Assembly: GCA_017590115.1 (NCBI GenBank) | Contig: JAGGNK010009114.1 | Span: forward strand, 16,147,433-16,211,432 | DNA: 64,000 nt | Reading direction: 5' to 3' | DNA from: Montifringilla adamsi | Lineage: Eukaryota > Chordata > Aves > Passeriformes > Passeridae | In this document: positions 40,201-52,805 of the stretch, piece after piece | Numbering within the stretch: position 1 is the stretch's first letter | How the letters are laid out: the number at the start of each line of letters is the position of its first letter | Made by a program: the position numbers and the translations under genes | The notes under the pieces: model-generated | The model's input: only the letters and a program-made list of their open reading frames with translations | What the model was told of the DNA's origin: nothing | Databases searched by the model: none

Positions 40201-42794
40201 TATTTTCTAGTTAGAGAATATTGTAGAATGGATTTGAAAGGTTAAACTCCTAGATATAACTCTTGCAAATGTGGATCCTGTTGTGCACAGATTCTGAAGT
40301 ATCTCAAATGATTCATGGAAACAGGGAAGAAGGGGAAAATCTGACTTTGAAAGTCACAACAGATTTGAATACAAAAAATGCACAAGCAGAAATCTAAAGC
40401 ATCTTTCCAAACTAGCAGAACATGGCACAGTACAAAGATGAAGTTGAGGCTCTGATTCAGAGCTTTTGCAGCGTATCTAACTTAACAGCAGCTCAGACAG
40501 CTTGTGTTGTGGTATTAAAAGGGCTTCATTGGGAACACAGAAATCACTGTTCTCCCCCGCCTCTGCTCATGGGACCCTAATGAATTGATTTGCTATTAAT
40601 TTCAAGAGGTCACCAAAAAGCTAAGTATCCTCCAAGATTGTGGTGTGAAGAGGCCTGCAAGGAAGCTTTTACAAATTCCCTGATGACACCCAGGACAAGC
40701 TATCGAATGCTGCTCAAGAGAGTGCAAAGTACTGATACCTACATTCTGACCTGCTTCAATTCATCAATGGTTTCACTTACTCCTGTACTGCACTGCACAG
40801 AGGGGGGAAAGCAGCAGTAACAGCAGGGGAGGAAAATTGACTCAAAGCGTGAAGCCTTCCAAGCAGTGAAAATATTTGTTTGTTTGGTTTTGGTGGTTTT
40901 TGGTTGAAGCTGAAGGAATGGCACAAACAAGCACTGCAGAACATTTTGAGTCAGGAAGGAAAGGGGCAGCACCCTCCAGCAAACTGAAGCAAGTGAAAAA
41001 GAGGGATATTCTCCCTCCTTAAGTCATCTTTCATAGGCACACAGGCTACTGCAGCTGTCCCACTGTGCTAAACAATTTGCTCTACAGAAGATCATGCTCT
41101 CTTTCGAGGACCTTTGCAGTGCCTCAGCCTCCTAAGGTGAAATGTCTGTTAATATATCTATCTTGTAGTACAGTGCCTGGAGATCCTATTGAACTACCAA
41201 TGTTTCTTTTCACAGTAACCCACAGAGACAGGGACCTCTCTCCTCTACAGATCTGCAGGCCCTTTCATAGATGTTGAATAAGCCTATTCCATGTGCAGTG
41301 TTACCTTTCTTTTAACAGAAGTATTTATTACTTTGTAGTGTCTCTATAGAGTTGTCCATATTGTTAAAAGTGGTCTTTCTTTATAGTGTTCCAGTACAGT
41401 CCCAAGTGTTGTAAAATATGAAAAAAAAATCCAGATATAAGTCACAGCAACTGGACTCCCATGGATCATTTTTAACTGTCTTTTGACACAACAGCACATT
41501 CCCATTCCCCTCAAACAAAATATGTTTAAAGGATAATCAGGCAGACAGCCAAACAAGCAAAAATCCCCAAAATTATCCATGTCATATTCCCTCTGTAGAA
41601 TTACTCACTATGCATCTCATGGAAAACAAACTCTTAAAGAAAGCATGAAGTGCTGAAAGGAACCCTATGTCTGGGGAACTGGAAGCTACACTTAAATGGA
41701 TGGCCAGAGATTTTAGAAGAGTTCATAAAACATTTTCAATATAGTAAGTAAAGGAAAAGCCTCCCATACCCATTTTCTGATGCCAAGAGTAGAAGGCCAC
41801 AGGAGGTTGTTTCTGAGGTGTTATTTATATTGGATTTTAAAATGGTCTGAGGGGACAGAGGGTTGAGCTATCAATTATGTAACTGTAAACGAAGAACCTT
41901 TGGGAAGGGAAGCAGAAAATTGTATACTTAGAGAATGAGCAAGGCATTTAGGAGAGGTTCAAGGTTAACTCCTTTCCTTCGCTCCTCTGAATTTGGTCAG
42001 GAGTTCACATCACGGTACAAAGCCCAGGGAACAGTTCTGGAGCCACAGGAAAGTAATTCCTAAAATTGTGATTTCCTCAGCACCTGGAAGGATGTAGCAG
42101 GAGCTGTTGCAGGAGGAAGGGAAGGACAAATACAGTCCCTAGCCCACTGAGACTCAACTGCCATGAGCTTTGTGTAAGGCTCTTCTAAGTCTTGCTGTCA
42201 ATGGGTCCCAGACTACTGGCCACTGCCTCACAACCAGTACTGCTGGAAATGCAAAAAAAAGTGCATAGCTGTTGTGTAAATGGGAAATCTGGTAAGAAAT
42301 TAAAACAGAAGCTAACCTGTATGAGTGTATCTGTGCAATAGGAAAAAAGAGAGACATGCTAAGTTTTCCTCCCCAGCAGTGAATTCACATCATAAAGCAG
42401 AGCTGTCTAGTAGTTTCTCAAAAGCTAAGACAAGTCAACATGAAAAGTTTTTCTTGGATGCACCTTGTGGCTGCTGGAAACATTTAACAGGGTTTTTTTA
42501 GATACACAGGCAGGAAGCAGCGAGATGGATTGCAAACCTTCCTTCTCCCTCTTCCCTATTTTGTTTCTAATATCTAGCCTAAAATTTAAGATGTGCCTTT
42601 CCACCCTAAAGCATTTATTGTCCTGAGCACCTCAGCCATTTCTTTCAGTTGATTAAATTCTGCTTCTGCCCTTATCTAGAAGCACTCCATTTTAGCCAGG
42701 GCTTTACAGGTAGCTGCTGAGGTAGCAGGCAGCTGGCTGGGCAGAGAAACCTTCCCAGTTCCTTCCTTAGCCAAGCTGCAGGAAAAAAAAATCA
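37201..42794. other. Non-coding stretch with one GC-richer patch
   Basis: 37420-37890 carries several overlapping open frames on both strands (60-87 codons) and higher GC than its surroundings. I cannot match them to any gene or transposon protein. The rest is ordinary unique DNA. Confidence 0.6.
38360..38367 (+). promoter_or_regulatory. Octamer (POU-type) motif
   Basis: ATGCAAAT is the exact octamer bound by POU-domain factors. It sits inside the 12-mer ATGCAAATCATG, which recurs at 51723. It is a motif match only. Confidence 0.25.
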
Positions 42795-43029
42795 GGGTCC
42801 TACTCTTGCGTTTCCAGCAGGAATGTCTGAAACCTTATCAAAGTACCATTCACCTCAGCTCAAAGCTCAGGAAAATTCCCCACAAACATTGCAACAGACA
42901 CTCCATGGAGGGAATAAATCGTGAGAACTCTCAGCAGACATCACAGTTGAGACAGATACAATTTTCAGAAGACTTCAACCCAAACAGAGTAACACCAGAC
43001 CTCATCAGAGGGCTTCAGGTATCTGCCCT
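42795..43029 (+). other. Weak candidate exon
   Basis: A pyrimidine-containing tract with CAG (about 42777-42780) and a second AG near 42795 precede an open stretch ending in GGCTTCAG followed by GTATCT, a fair splice-donor match. The frame covering 42806-43042 stays open for 78 codons and crosses the donor. The local DNA is less AT-rich than its surroundings and carries CAG- and CAA-rich codons. I recognise no protein family in it. It could equally be an exon of a long non-coding RNA or plain chance. Confidence 0.15.
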
Positions 43030-43177
43030 TTCTGTTCTTTAGCCCAGCCTTTCACACCCCTCATGCTGATGCATTGCACCTGTGTGCCCTCTGCTCCCTT
43101 TGGTGGTTGGTCAGTGCACCTGGGCACTCCTTGGCTCATTACCTTCACCTGCTTTTCACAGCTGTAGCACATTGGGG

Positions 43178-43325
43178 ATGAGGCTCTGCCTTAGCCCCAC
43201 TCCCAGTCACCACAAACTGTACCTATAAGCAGATTTGGGAAGTTGTGTTCATGAGGCTCTGCCTTAGCCCCACTCCCAATCACCACAAACTGTGTACCTA
43301 CAAGCAGATTTGGGAAGTTGTGTTT
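43178..43325. repeat. Two-copy tandem duplication, 73-75 bp unit
   Basis: Copy 1 (43178-43250) and copy 2 (43251-43325) run head to tail. Both begin ATGAGGCTCTGCCTTAGCCC and end GGGAAGTTGTGTT. They differ by a few substitutions and a 2-bp TG insertion in copy 2, giving over 90% identity. No gap separates them, so this is a local tandem duplication. The unit may derive from a transposable element: on the minus strand an AATAAA lies just outside copy 2 (around 43323-43330). The source is not identified. Confidence 0.9.
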
Positions 43326-43884
43326 ATTTCCTGCAGGACAGTAGTCAGGGCAGAAAAGATATGGAGCCCTGATATGCAAAGAGAGAGAGGAGAAGGTGAG
43401 GAGATATAGTCTCTGGGTTGTAGGTCCAGATGTTAGGAGGTTGCAAGGATAACAATACAGGCTTAAGACATCAATTTCAGAGCCTGCACAAGGTGATCCA
43501 GTGCGTTAGGACAAAAGGCACTTGTTGGATGCTTCCTCTTTGAGTTGCAAGATGCTCTCACTCTGTGTTTGTTTGTTTTGAAACTATTGCACAAGAGGGG
43601 CACAGATCACAGAAAGGATGTGCTTGTCCTCCTGTATATTCTGGAAACTGCTTAACACTCTTCTGCCTTATACTAATGAAAATACCAGCCCTGACACAGA
43701 CACAAAAATGATCACTTCAGGTAATGCTCATGGGAAATTAAGTGACGAGTTCAAAGCAAATATCTATTTTTCTCTCCAACTGATTGATTTTATTTTTTCC
43801 CTGTTGAAGAATATGAGGAGTACAGTAGACACACATTTTTAATTGAAATCAATGATCTAGTGTTTCAAGCCACATCACCTAACT

Positions 43885-43945
43885 CAGAACTCCATAAAGT
43901 CAATGGCAGTCTTTCCATTCATTACAGTGGGCTTCGGATGAAGTC
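43885..43945. mobile_element. Possible ancient amniote repeat
   Basis: The string AACTCCATAAAGTCAATGGC and then a CAGTGGGCTTCGGATGAAG block looks like a decayed form of an old amniote interspersed repeat in which CATTGACTTCAATGGG recurs before GGCTTTGGATC. I recognise the pattern but cannot name the family safely. The same short core AAAGTCAATGGCAG also occurs near 28398. Confidence 0.3.
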
Positions 43946-45174
43946 CATGCAGCTGAAAGTGATGACTTTTACTTTCATATACAGTCAGTGCCTGCAGTTT
44001 TTAAATGTATTACTATTATTTTCTTGCTATGTCTCGTTAAAACGCTGTTTATTCACCATGGTGTTTGCTAATACCTAGATATACTATTATTAACATGGCT
44101 CTCCATTTTAAAACCCAAATTATTATGTTTCTTATATAAGCAATTTTTATTAAATCAAATGATATAATTTATCAGAAAATGAATGCTGCTTTTCTTTAGT
44201 TTTCAACACTATATAAAAATCATTCTTTTGTTGAAAGGTTATGTTTCATGGAATGTTAATAATACTTATTTCCAACTGTGTCATTGTAATTAATAATAGT
44301 GATCACCTTTCTATAAGGTGTTCTAATTATATACAACCCCCAACATATTCAGTATCCCAATTCTTTGATCATCTAGACCAGAACATGCCATTGCAGACTA
44401 ACTGCTTTTCCCTCCTATATGGGCATTACATTCCTCAAATGTTTGCAAAAGAAAGAGCTTGGATGCATCAAAATATTCACCCAGTCCCAGGAGCACCAGG
44501 AAGCACTTCCAGGTCCTGTAACTTAGACAAAAAAGCCATAAAATTTCTTTGTTCTCACACTTGAATTAAAGCCTGTGGTGCTACAGACTACAAAACCCCT
44601 ATGCAATGCAAGACTTTCCCCATGCCAGAGGGTTTGCAATCTAAGAGAGGCCACACCAGGCATATACACCTCATCTCAGGAGCGCTGGCCAGAAAGCTGT
44701 AGAACAGCAGCTGAGCTACTGTGATTCTGTCAGAAATGAGAGGTTTAAGCAGGAATTTGAAGGTAAATGCTGCTGAAATTCTGTGAAGGTCCCTCTGCTC
44801 TGGATGTCACTTTGCCACTGAGAAAAGTCCATTGTGTTTACCGGAAAAGACAAAAATAGTTTGTACTCAAATACAGCCTCCTTTTCCCACATAAAATAAT
44901 TTAAAATTTGTAAGATTTCAGCAACTTTTGCACTCATAATGATTGGTAATCCATTAACAGAAAAGATTAACAATGACTAATTACAAGGAGTATTAATTAA
45001 TTAAAAATAGAATAAATGCCTTTGTCTGAATGAATGACAACAGAAAAATGCCATTTCTTCACTGACATCCAGGGCTGAATTGGTGACCTCTAAGCCTTCC
45101 TCACAAAAATGGCAGAGCTGCCTTATGCTCTAGCTGTCCAGAAGAGAATGACTGCACAAGTGTTTCCTTATTCT

Positions 45175-45198
45175 CCCTGGTATTATACAATACCAGGG
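45175..45198. repeat. Perfect 10-bp stem with 4-nt loop
   Basis: CCCTGGTATT and AATACCAGGG are exact reverse complements separated by ATAC. The stem does not extend further, so it is too short for a microRNA precursor. It could extrude as a small cruciform or simply be chance. Confidence 0.5.
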
Positions 45199-47109
45199 CA
45201 CTGCCAGGTAGAGCACATGAGCTGGCTAAAATTAAATGCAAACTCTAATAATGGCTGTCAGATAGGAAGACAGTAACAGAATTAGCAGAACCTGGATTCG
45301 TTCCATTTGTCACTGAAGTTGCCTCACCAAATCAGCAGGAATTTCAAAACCTCAGGCTTGAATGAAAAGATGAGAAGCAAGTTTTTGGCTAAAAAAACAA
45401 CACACTTTTTAATTGAAACAGGTCCTCACAGGTGTTGTTGGAGAAGTGATAAATATCCTGACCTTGTCTGTAAGGAGTTTTCTTGTTACACATATGTCCA
45501 AAATACACCCAGGAGTGTTTGGCTTTTTATAGGTGCTGACAAGAACACTCAGCTTCGACAGGAAATAACTACCTGTAAATTTTTGTTCTGAGTCACACAG
45601 AATGGGGATTTCAATCCAGATGTGGTCCAGACTGCAAGGAGCCCTGCAACTAGCCAGGGCATCTCTTAAAGAGGGTTCAAAATAATTGGATTTTATCATC
45701 CAGTTACAGGGGAGAGTCTGTGACTGGGCAGTGCTTATGCTCAGTTAAGTGGAAAGCTCTTGCAATGTCCCACTACCTCAGTGCACTCTTGGACAAGCAG
45801 GAATGCAAGTCAGATTGCAGGATGCAAAACAATGGCAGCTTCAGGATCATCTTGCAAGTCACAGAGACATTTTGGTTTGGGTTTGGGTGGGGTTTTTGAT
45901 ACTAATATAATTATGAAATGTAAATTAGAATTGAATGTTAACAGATCAGGAATCATTAACTTAACTAACTCCGCTACCAAAATCTCCTCTTTAGGCATTT
46001 ATTATTAGGATCAATCAAGCTAGTGGTGGGAATATCAGAGTAGCAAATCCACCTTTAATAAATATTTTAATTTCTGTTTAGTTTCTATAGAAAGATTTGA
46101 AAATAGAGATAAATTACCAGTTGTCCTCAGATTAGAAGCCCTCTTCATGATTTTTAAGGCAGTTATTTGTAAGCCAAACCAAATATTCAGGTATTATGTA
46201 TAAGAAATTAACTTAGGTAACACAGACTGAAGTTTTGTAAAGACAAGAAGCCAAATGAAAGTAAATTTTTCTTCCTATAAAGGAGCACAAATACAGCTGG
46301 CAATGTAACCCTTAGTAATACCTACTCCTCTCCCTTGCTAAAATTAAAATAGAAAAGATAGGACTAAAAAAAGAAGTACCTTCAGCATAGGGATGATTTA
46401 TGAACCAGGACTTGTAAATTCACAGTGATAGATAGATATTTTTCATCTTCTTCATCCTGAAAGTAGGAAATAATAATGATTTTGCTTATGTGGCAAGAAG
46501 AAATTAACTGCCACCAGAAATATGATATGTACTTACACCAGTCATGAATCTGCCACACAGACTTGTCCTGTTCAGCTGAATGTGTGCCCTGATGGCCAAA
46601 AGATCCCTGCCTAGTGGAGTTTAAAGAGGCATCAGCGCTGCAGAGCCTGGCAGTTTTAAATCTTTTCCTGGACTGTATGGATCTGGACAAATCCCAGGAA
46701 ACACTGACCTGCTTGCACTCATGACTTTTGGCTCAGAAAGATGGTAGATAGCACACAAACCCCCACAAAAACACTGAGTAATACCACTGAAGGCTGCCCT
46801 AAAAAAGTGAAAATAGTTCAATTGCTTATATTACCTTTTTTAATATTTAGCACAAAATATAGGAAAAGTATATTGCCCCTTTTCGGGGGAAAGATGGCAA
46901 TGCAGGGAAGAATTTGACACTTGAAAACTTGGTTTGTAGAGATTCTTAAGTTAATAATTTTTGCCCATCTCAACAGAAAACAAAAAACCTCTGAATGATC
47001 TAATGACCTCAATCAAATTATATATTTCTATTTCCCTAAGAATAGGTGATGGGTTTTGTTTATCTTTTTCCTCAGAATTTCAACCACAATGAGATAAGAA
47101 GTCTTTTTT

Positions 47110-47132
47110 TGAGAGAGAGAGAGATAGAGAAA
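47110..47132. repeat. (GA)n tract
   Basis: About 23 bp of GA units with one GATA interruption. Confidence 0.85.
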
Positions 47133-50100
47133 GAAGCCAGGAAATTGAGCAGTGAACTCAATCAGATAATGCAATATAAAGAAATGAACCATGATTGGAT
47201 GAATTAAATAAAAATAATATGTTAATTGTAAAGAAAATCTAAAAGGATTATTTCCCCAAAGAAACAAAAGCAGAAGTACAGACCTATCCATGAAAATCCA
47301 AGGCAGGAGGACAGGTGAAGTTAAAATTTGCCAGTCTGGGATGGGGTATTTACTTCCATGGAAGATAAAGACAGTCTATATTGAATTTAAAATAAGCCCT
47401 AATGAATAAGTTAACGACAAACATCACATCAGAAAGGTTAATCCATGACAAACTTATGCTGACTTTGATATCACTGAGAAACCTGTCTAGATAGTAATGT
47501 CTGGACTTGTTTCTGTACCTGCTCCCATCCAGATTGCGTTTCTTTCAAAACTCAGCACTCATTTTGCATTTGCAGTCATTCAACTGCCCTGCAAGAGTGT
47601 GGGGAATACCCATACTCCCCTGGAATTTTGCCCTCATTCATTAGCTAGTTTTTCAAGCTGTTTTTGGAGAAATATATAGACCAAGGCTTACAACAAGCTC
47701 TTGGCCTAAGATATTTCAACAAGCAGTATGAAAATAAGTTTTGATTCTTACATTGCTATTGCCTGAGAAGGTCCACAAAACAAATAATTACTGCTAAAAT
47801 GCCTTAAAATACAATCAATTAAAAAGATCATGACTTCAAATTAAATTAATTGGTAGGTGAGAAAGATTGAGACCAGACTCCCAAATTTATTTTCAATTAT
47901 TTGAAGTGCCCAAAACATCTTGCCATTGTATTTCTGTGCACCTGCTAATAATAAACTGTCGTAGCATATTAAATAAGAACTTAATGCTGAGATAGGCTGA
48001 TGCATGTCTCCTTAGGGTCTAGATAGAGCTCCTTCCAACAATATAATGCACAAAATAAGAGGTGTTGTATCAAAAATGTATATGTGTTCATTTTTAACCA
48101 AGGCATGGATAGTCTTATTTCTGCACACTTGACTAAGCTGTTCTGAAACTCATTTTAATTTAAGGTCACCAGTTATGCATCTTACACAGAGGTCAGGAGA
48201 AACAGTTCAGGTAAACTTTTTACTTTGGAAAAACTTTTTAGGATAGAAAATTAGCCATTTTCCTTATTATTGACTTTATACAGTAATTTTTATTTTCATA
48301 TTTTAAGAGCAACCATTTCCATCATTTTCCAACACTCTCCTAAACGGAAAAAAACATTTTAACCTGCAAGTGTAGGATGGAATAAATTACTGTCTTCTGA
48401 ATGCTGAATAAATTGATCGTGTCAAGTGTCAGAGTTCTTGGAGTGTACATACATAAAAAAAAGCGCCCCACATTTCTTTCCAGAGAAGGCACTGGTGCAT
48501 AAGCAACAATCATGGGCACTTGGTACAGTGCTGGCCATTTGTAAAGGACATGAAACAGTTTGAATTCTGAAAAGCCAGTTGCCAATATAAGAAATGTGGT
48601 AATTCCCTGTGCATCATAAAGGAGGTCTCGAACAGAAGTTTTGTTTTTCCTAAGCATTTCTGGTAATCTGAGGGAAATTCATACTTTATTTGCCTTATTT
48701 ATTTGTTTCCCTGTTTGGATTTTACTAAGAAAGCTCATTGATGTAGGTGTTTACAAGAAATGTTTGCAGAGGACTGCAAATCAAAATGAAGAAAAACATC
48801 CTGCAAGTTCAAGCAAACATGCAGGGGTTGTGTTTTTCAGCACACTCTGGGTCACACAGAAGTGATGAATCTTCTTCATTAAAAAATATCTCAAGAAAAA
48901 GGTATTACAGCCCAGCTGGAGGGTGTAAATGCCCCCATGATCCGTCACAAAGGAATCACATTTCCACTGTTTGGCCACACAGGCAGGTTGGCTTCACTCT
49001 GACTGTTTGTACAAGTTAAATATGATCAGTTTAGAAAATTCTGTTTATCCCATGCCTCCTCTGATACCTGAATGAACATTTCCCTTGGGGCAAAGGTTAT
49101 TTTGGAAAAATTACATGTTCCCCCACGGATCTGGAAATCAAGAGAAATTAGCATCTGAGTCATTGATCAGTCACAGCTGGGCACACCAGATCTCACTGTA
49201 TTTTAACCAAATGAAAGACTGAAGTTCCTTGCAGAGGAATTTGAGATAAGAGGAAAGCCTTAAGGAAAGTATCTTTCAGTGACGTGGAGCTACCACTCCT
49301 ATAGACTAGAGCACAGTATGGTATCAGCATGAAATGAATCAAAACAGTTTGACATTTCCAAACTCCACTTTTTCATATAACTTTTTATCCCTATGAAAAA
49401 TTTTGATATTTCAGTTTTATTTTTCCTGACTCAGGACCAAGTGTCAAAATATCAGTCTCTTTTGGGGCAGAAATTACATTTTATATTAGCTTTTTCATGA
49501 AAAGTGACACCTCATTTTCTTATTTGAGTTATCTCTATTTTTATCTTCTCCCACTCAGCCTCTGGAGAAAAATAGTATATGGTAAAACAAAGCATTTGGG
49601 GGTTGATACTTTCATTTTATATCCTCAGTTCACAGGTAGTAGTTTGGATTTAAGAGGTTCAGTCTGTTTCTTTTCATAAATCCTGCCTAGCTGGCTACAT
49701 TAGAAGACATGGGATATTCACTCTGCTGCTGGGAAGGCTCACCATTGTGTGTAGAAGTTAATAAGTTCAGCTCTGTAAAGACCACCCTTGGGGGTATTCC
49801 ACAGGTAAAATGTAGTAAAGAGCACACAGATCTCAAAATGCTTAAATATCATTGAGAATCCAACAAAGGAATTTAAGCTGTGTGCTCTAGTGCCTTTCTG
49901 AGTACATATTTTGATAATTTCATATCCTACTGGAACCCACTAGAGGCCTGTTTTAATTTTGACTGTAGCATTTTGCACTACCAGTTCCACCTGGCTGAGG
50001 AACAGACTCTTTCAGTGCAAGAGGAAGATCTACTCCATCTCAAATTTGTATATTTCAAAGGAAAATCTTTCCAGCTATGTAGCAAACACAATGGTAAGAG

Positions 50101-51722
50101 GCGTAAATTATAAACTACTCTCTCAAATTAAAAAAAAATAATTAATCCCTTGGCCATATAAAAACAGGTCCTTGAATCATTAAAATGTCCAACTTTGCAG
50201 CTTGTGAAGAACCTAAATCAGGCAGAGCCAGATTACTCTGTCTACAGGGTAGAGTTTCTGTTTCTCTAAAGAAAAAATATTCTAAGCACAGTAAAGTTTG
50301 AAGGGGGAATGGATCTATATAGAGAAGTCCTTTTCTTCATGGCCAAATCAAATTTGATATTTCTCATTTTAATACCCTGTCCAGGGACTTTTCAACCCTT
50401 TGATACAAGTTGCTGTTAAAGAAGTGTGGCCTTCTAAAGCAGCGTAGGAAAAGACTCCAGATCATATGGATGCTCTTGGCAAAGCATATGGATGTTGGAA
50501 ATTGGAAAGAGCAATATCTGTGAATAAAATCAGTAGATTTGTGACCAGCAGAAAGAAAGAAAGTTGCCTTCATATGGATTTCTGCCATCACTTTGAACAA
50601 TGTGCCCTCTCAGATGTCTAATAAGCAACAAGCTCTTGCTACAGCCTCTCTCACGGGAGGAAAGTAAATGGGTCTCTTGTTTTTTACCTGCCTTTCTATT
50701 TTCACACTGTAGAAAATAACTTCCTTGAGACCTCTGTACTACTGTCACGAATGTAGTTGAAATTGCCCCGTCAGCTCAATATTATGGTGGAAGAGGGACA
50801 AAATCAGACATTTAAGCAGTTATACACATATTGTTTCACACACACTCATGCATACAGCATGATCAAAGAAGCCATATTTTCTTAGGAAAACAGCCTAAAA
50901 ATAAATGTAACACTACTTTTCTGACAGCCATTTGGAGCTTTGGCAGGACAAATTGTTTTATTCAATAGCATTTCATACAAAGAAAAATAAGCTACAATCT
51001 TGCTTCCTATACACCATGAGGAAAATTAATTTGGCCTCTAGGGCTCCTTGCTATTAATCTCCATCAGGTACCCCTGCCAATGCACCCCCAGAGGCCATGA
51101 TCCCAGAGAAACACTTATGCCCACGAGCAGCCCTATAGATTTGAACTGTCACAGGCTTAAAGTTTCGTTTTCCTGAGAGATCGCTGTCACAGGAAGTTCA
51201 GTTTTTAATAAAATATTGAGAAGGTAGGTCTGGGCAATATGCATCACCCAGATACATGTTAATGAAATCCTCTCAACCTGCCCATTCTACTCAGAGGCAA
51301 TTTCACACCAGATGTAAAGGCATTGGGGTCACTAAAGTTAGGTTACGAGGGACTTGCCCTGTACCTACAAAATGTGTAAACAGTGCACTTGGCAAAGCAC
51401 TTGCCAAGCTGAGATGGGAAATCAAAGCTGGAAGACTGAGAGTTAAGTCCAGCTCTGAGGCCCTAAGTAATGTCACAGGTACAATAAAGGAATCAAACTA
51501 TGTATATAATGAATTTCTGCTGTGCCAGCTAAGAGCTCTCAGTCAAGTGGGTGGGCTTTTCCCAAGCTAATTACACTTCAGAGTTGATCTAAAATCCATA
51601 GGTTTATAAAGGAAAAGCTTTGGTGGGATTATTTTCAGAGTGATCAAGGTCTTCCAAAAGCCTAAGAAGTCAAGCATGACACAAGAAAATATATTATAAG
51701 CTGGCTGTTGCAATTATAAATT

Positions 51723-51730
51723 ATGCAAAT
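51723..51730 (+). promoter_or_regulatory. Octamer (POU-type) motif, second copy
   Basis: This is an exact ATGCAAAT followed by CATG, sharing 12 nt with the site at 38360. The flanking 51690-51870 stretch is AT-rich and free of simple repeats until a poly(A) run. Confidence 0.25.
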
Positions 51731-51881
51731 CATGGTCTTTTGAACTCCTAATTCCTGTAATATTAAGAACTAATTTAGCTATGTGTGGCTGTTTAATTTT
51801 TACAAGTATTTCAGCTCTTTTCATAGAACATATAGTTAGATGAGTAATCTCAAAATTTTGCCTGCCAATTAAAGAGTTTTG

Positions 51882-51900
51882 GGAAAAAAAAAAAAAAAAA
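51882..51900 (+). repeat. Poly(A) run
   Basis: About 18 A residues between GGG and GG. No retrogene signature beside it. Confidence 0.85.
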
Positions 51901-52419
51901 GGAAGATATTGTACTTTGCTTACCCTGCCAACCTGGAATATAGTGGTACAGCTGTGGATGCAGCTAAGTCAGAGGTCTCTAAGTTAAAAGGTTGCCAGTG
52001 AGAGACAAAGCAGAAGCCTTTCAAGTCATATTTCAAGGTCTCATGAGGGAAAAAGGATGCCTCTTCCTTTTTCTACTTCTGAGGTGTCTATATGTGCCAC
52101 CAAAGAACCTCTTTTTAGCTTTGCTTTCATCAATTAACCAGGCAATGCCTTCTCTGTAACAGATCCTCAAAGAGTTTGGAAATATAATAACAGCACTCAT
52201 TTATTGATTGCTTTGATCAGATACCAGGCAGGAGGGAAGAAAACCTCAACACACCCATCAATAAACAACCTGGAGCCTCTAAAGCCATACTGAGTGAGCT
52301 TGAGAACTAACTATGAAACTGAGATGCTCAAAAAAGAAAGCTTATGACAGCAAATCAATATAAAGCCTTGTGGTAAAGAAGCTGAAGTAAGAAAAGGAAT
52401 GTTGGGTCACTGTGAAAAG

Positions 52420-52480
52420 AACTCTGGGCTGCATTAAAATAATGAGGCAGCTAATAAGGGAGACCATTTCCCTCTCTCCA
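52420..52480 (+). mobile_element. CR1 LINE fragment, first part
   Basis: A short plus-strand stretch reads TCTGGGCTGCATTAAAATAA and then AAGGGAGACCATTTCCCTCT, matching the CR1 region around TTGGGCTGCATTAGGAG and GGGAGGTCATCCT. The match is short and diverged, so it is called with moderate confidence. A likely continuation lies at 52703-52805. Confidence 0.55.
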
Positions 52481-52702
52481 AATTATTAGAGAGGAATCTG
52501 GGAGTGACAAGGCCCAGGACAAGGGTCAGGCTAGGCTGAATCAAGGCACTGATTTTGCTGAATAGTTCTGACATCTGACAAGTGGCTGGTACTTAGATGG
52601 GCACTAATGGTACCTGAAAGCCTGAGGGTTTGGCTCAACTCTACAGGGCTATGTGAGCTTTATATGCTGAAATTGTTCCTAGACTGCTTGCAGTATAGAT
52701 AC

Positions 52703-52805
52703 GCTGGGGAGAAGTCCAGAAAAAAGCATGGCAGGAGATACACAGTCCTCTATTGAAGATTATTAAGAGAAAATTATAGGAAAAGGCTTTCAACTGAGAT
52801 GAAAG
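52703..52805 (+). mobile_element. CR1 LINE fragment, possible second part
   Basis: CTGGGGAGAAGTCCAG followed by a GCATGGCAGGAGATACA stretch resembles the CR1 segment CTGGAGAGAGTCCAGC...GGCTACAAAGATGATG. It is in the same orientation as the piece ending near 52480. In an intact CR1 the two blocks are about 70 bp apart; here they are about 220 bp apart, so an insertion or coincidental similarity is possible. Confidence 0.4.

Larger units (their letters stand above)
43326..52419. other. Non-coding stretch
   Basis: It holds the possible ancient repeat at 43885 and scattered simple repeats. Frames of 102-107 codons at 44241-44564, 46382-46690, 48340-48657 and 51256-51570 show no domain, signal peptide plus mature protein, or family similarity I can recognise. 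Confidence 0.6.

Noticed and set aside
45060..45130. Possible SINE tail
   Set aside because: Only scattered short words match; no GGTTCGAA-like box or ordered core.
48340..48657. 105-codon minus-strand frame with a protein-like, hydrophobic-rich composition
   Set aside because: I recognise no family, and AT-rich DNA often yields such Leu/Phe/Ile-rich frames. No start context or splice sites support it.
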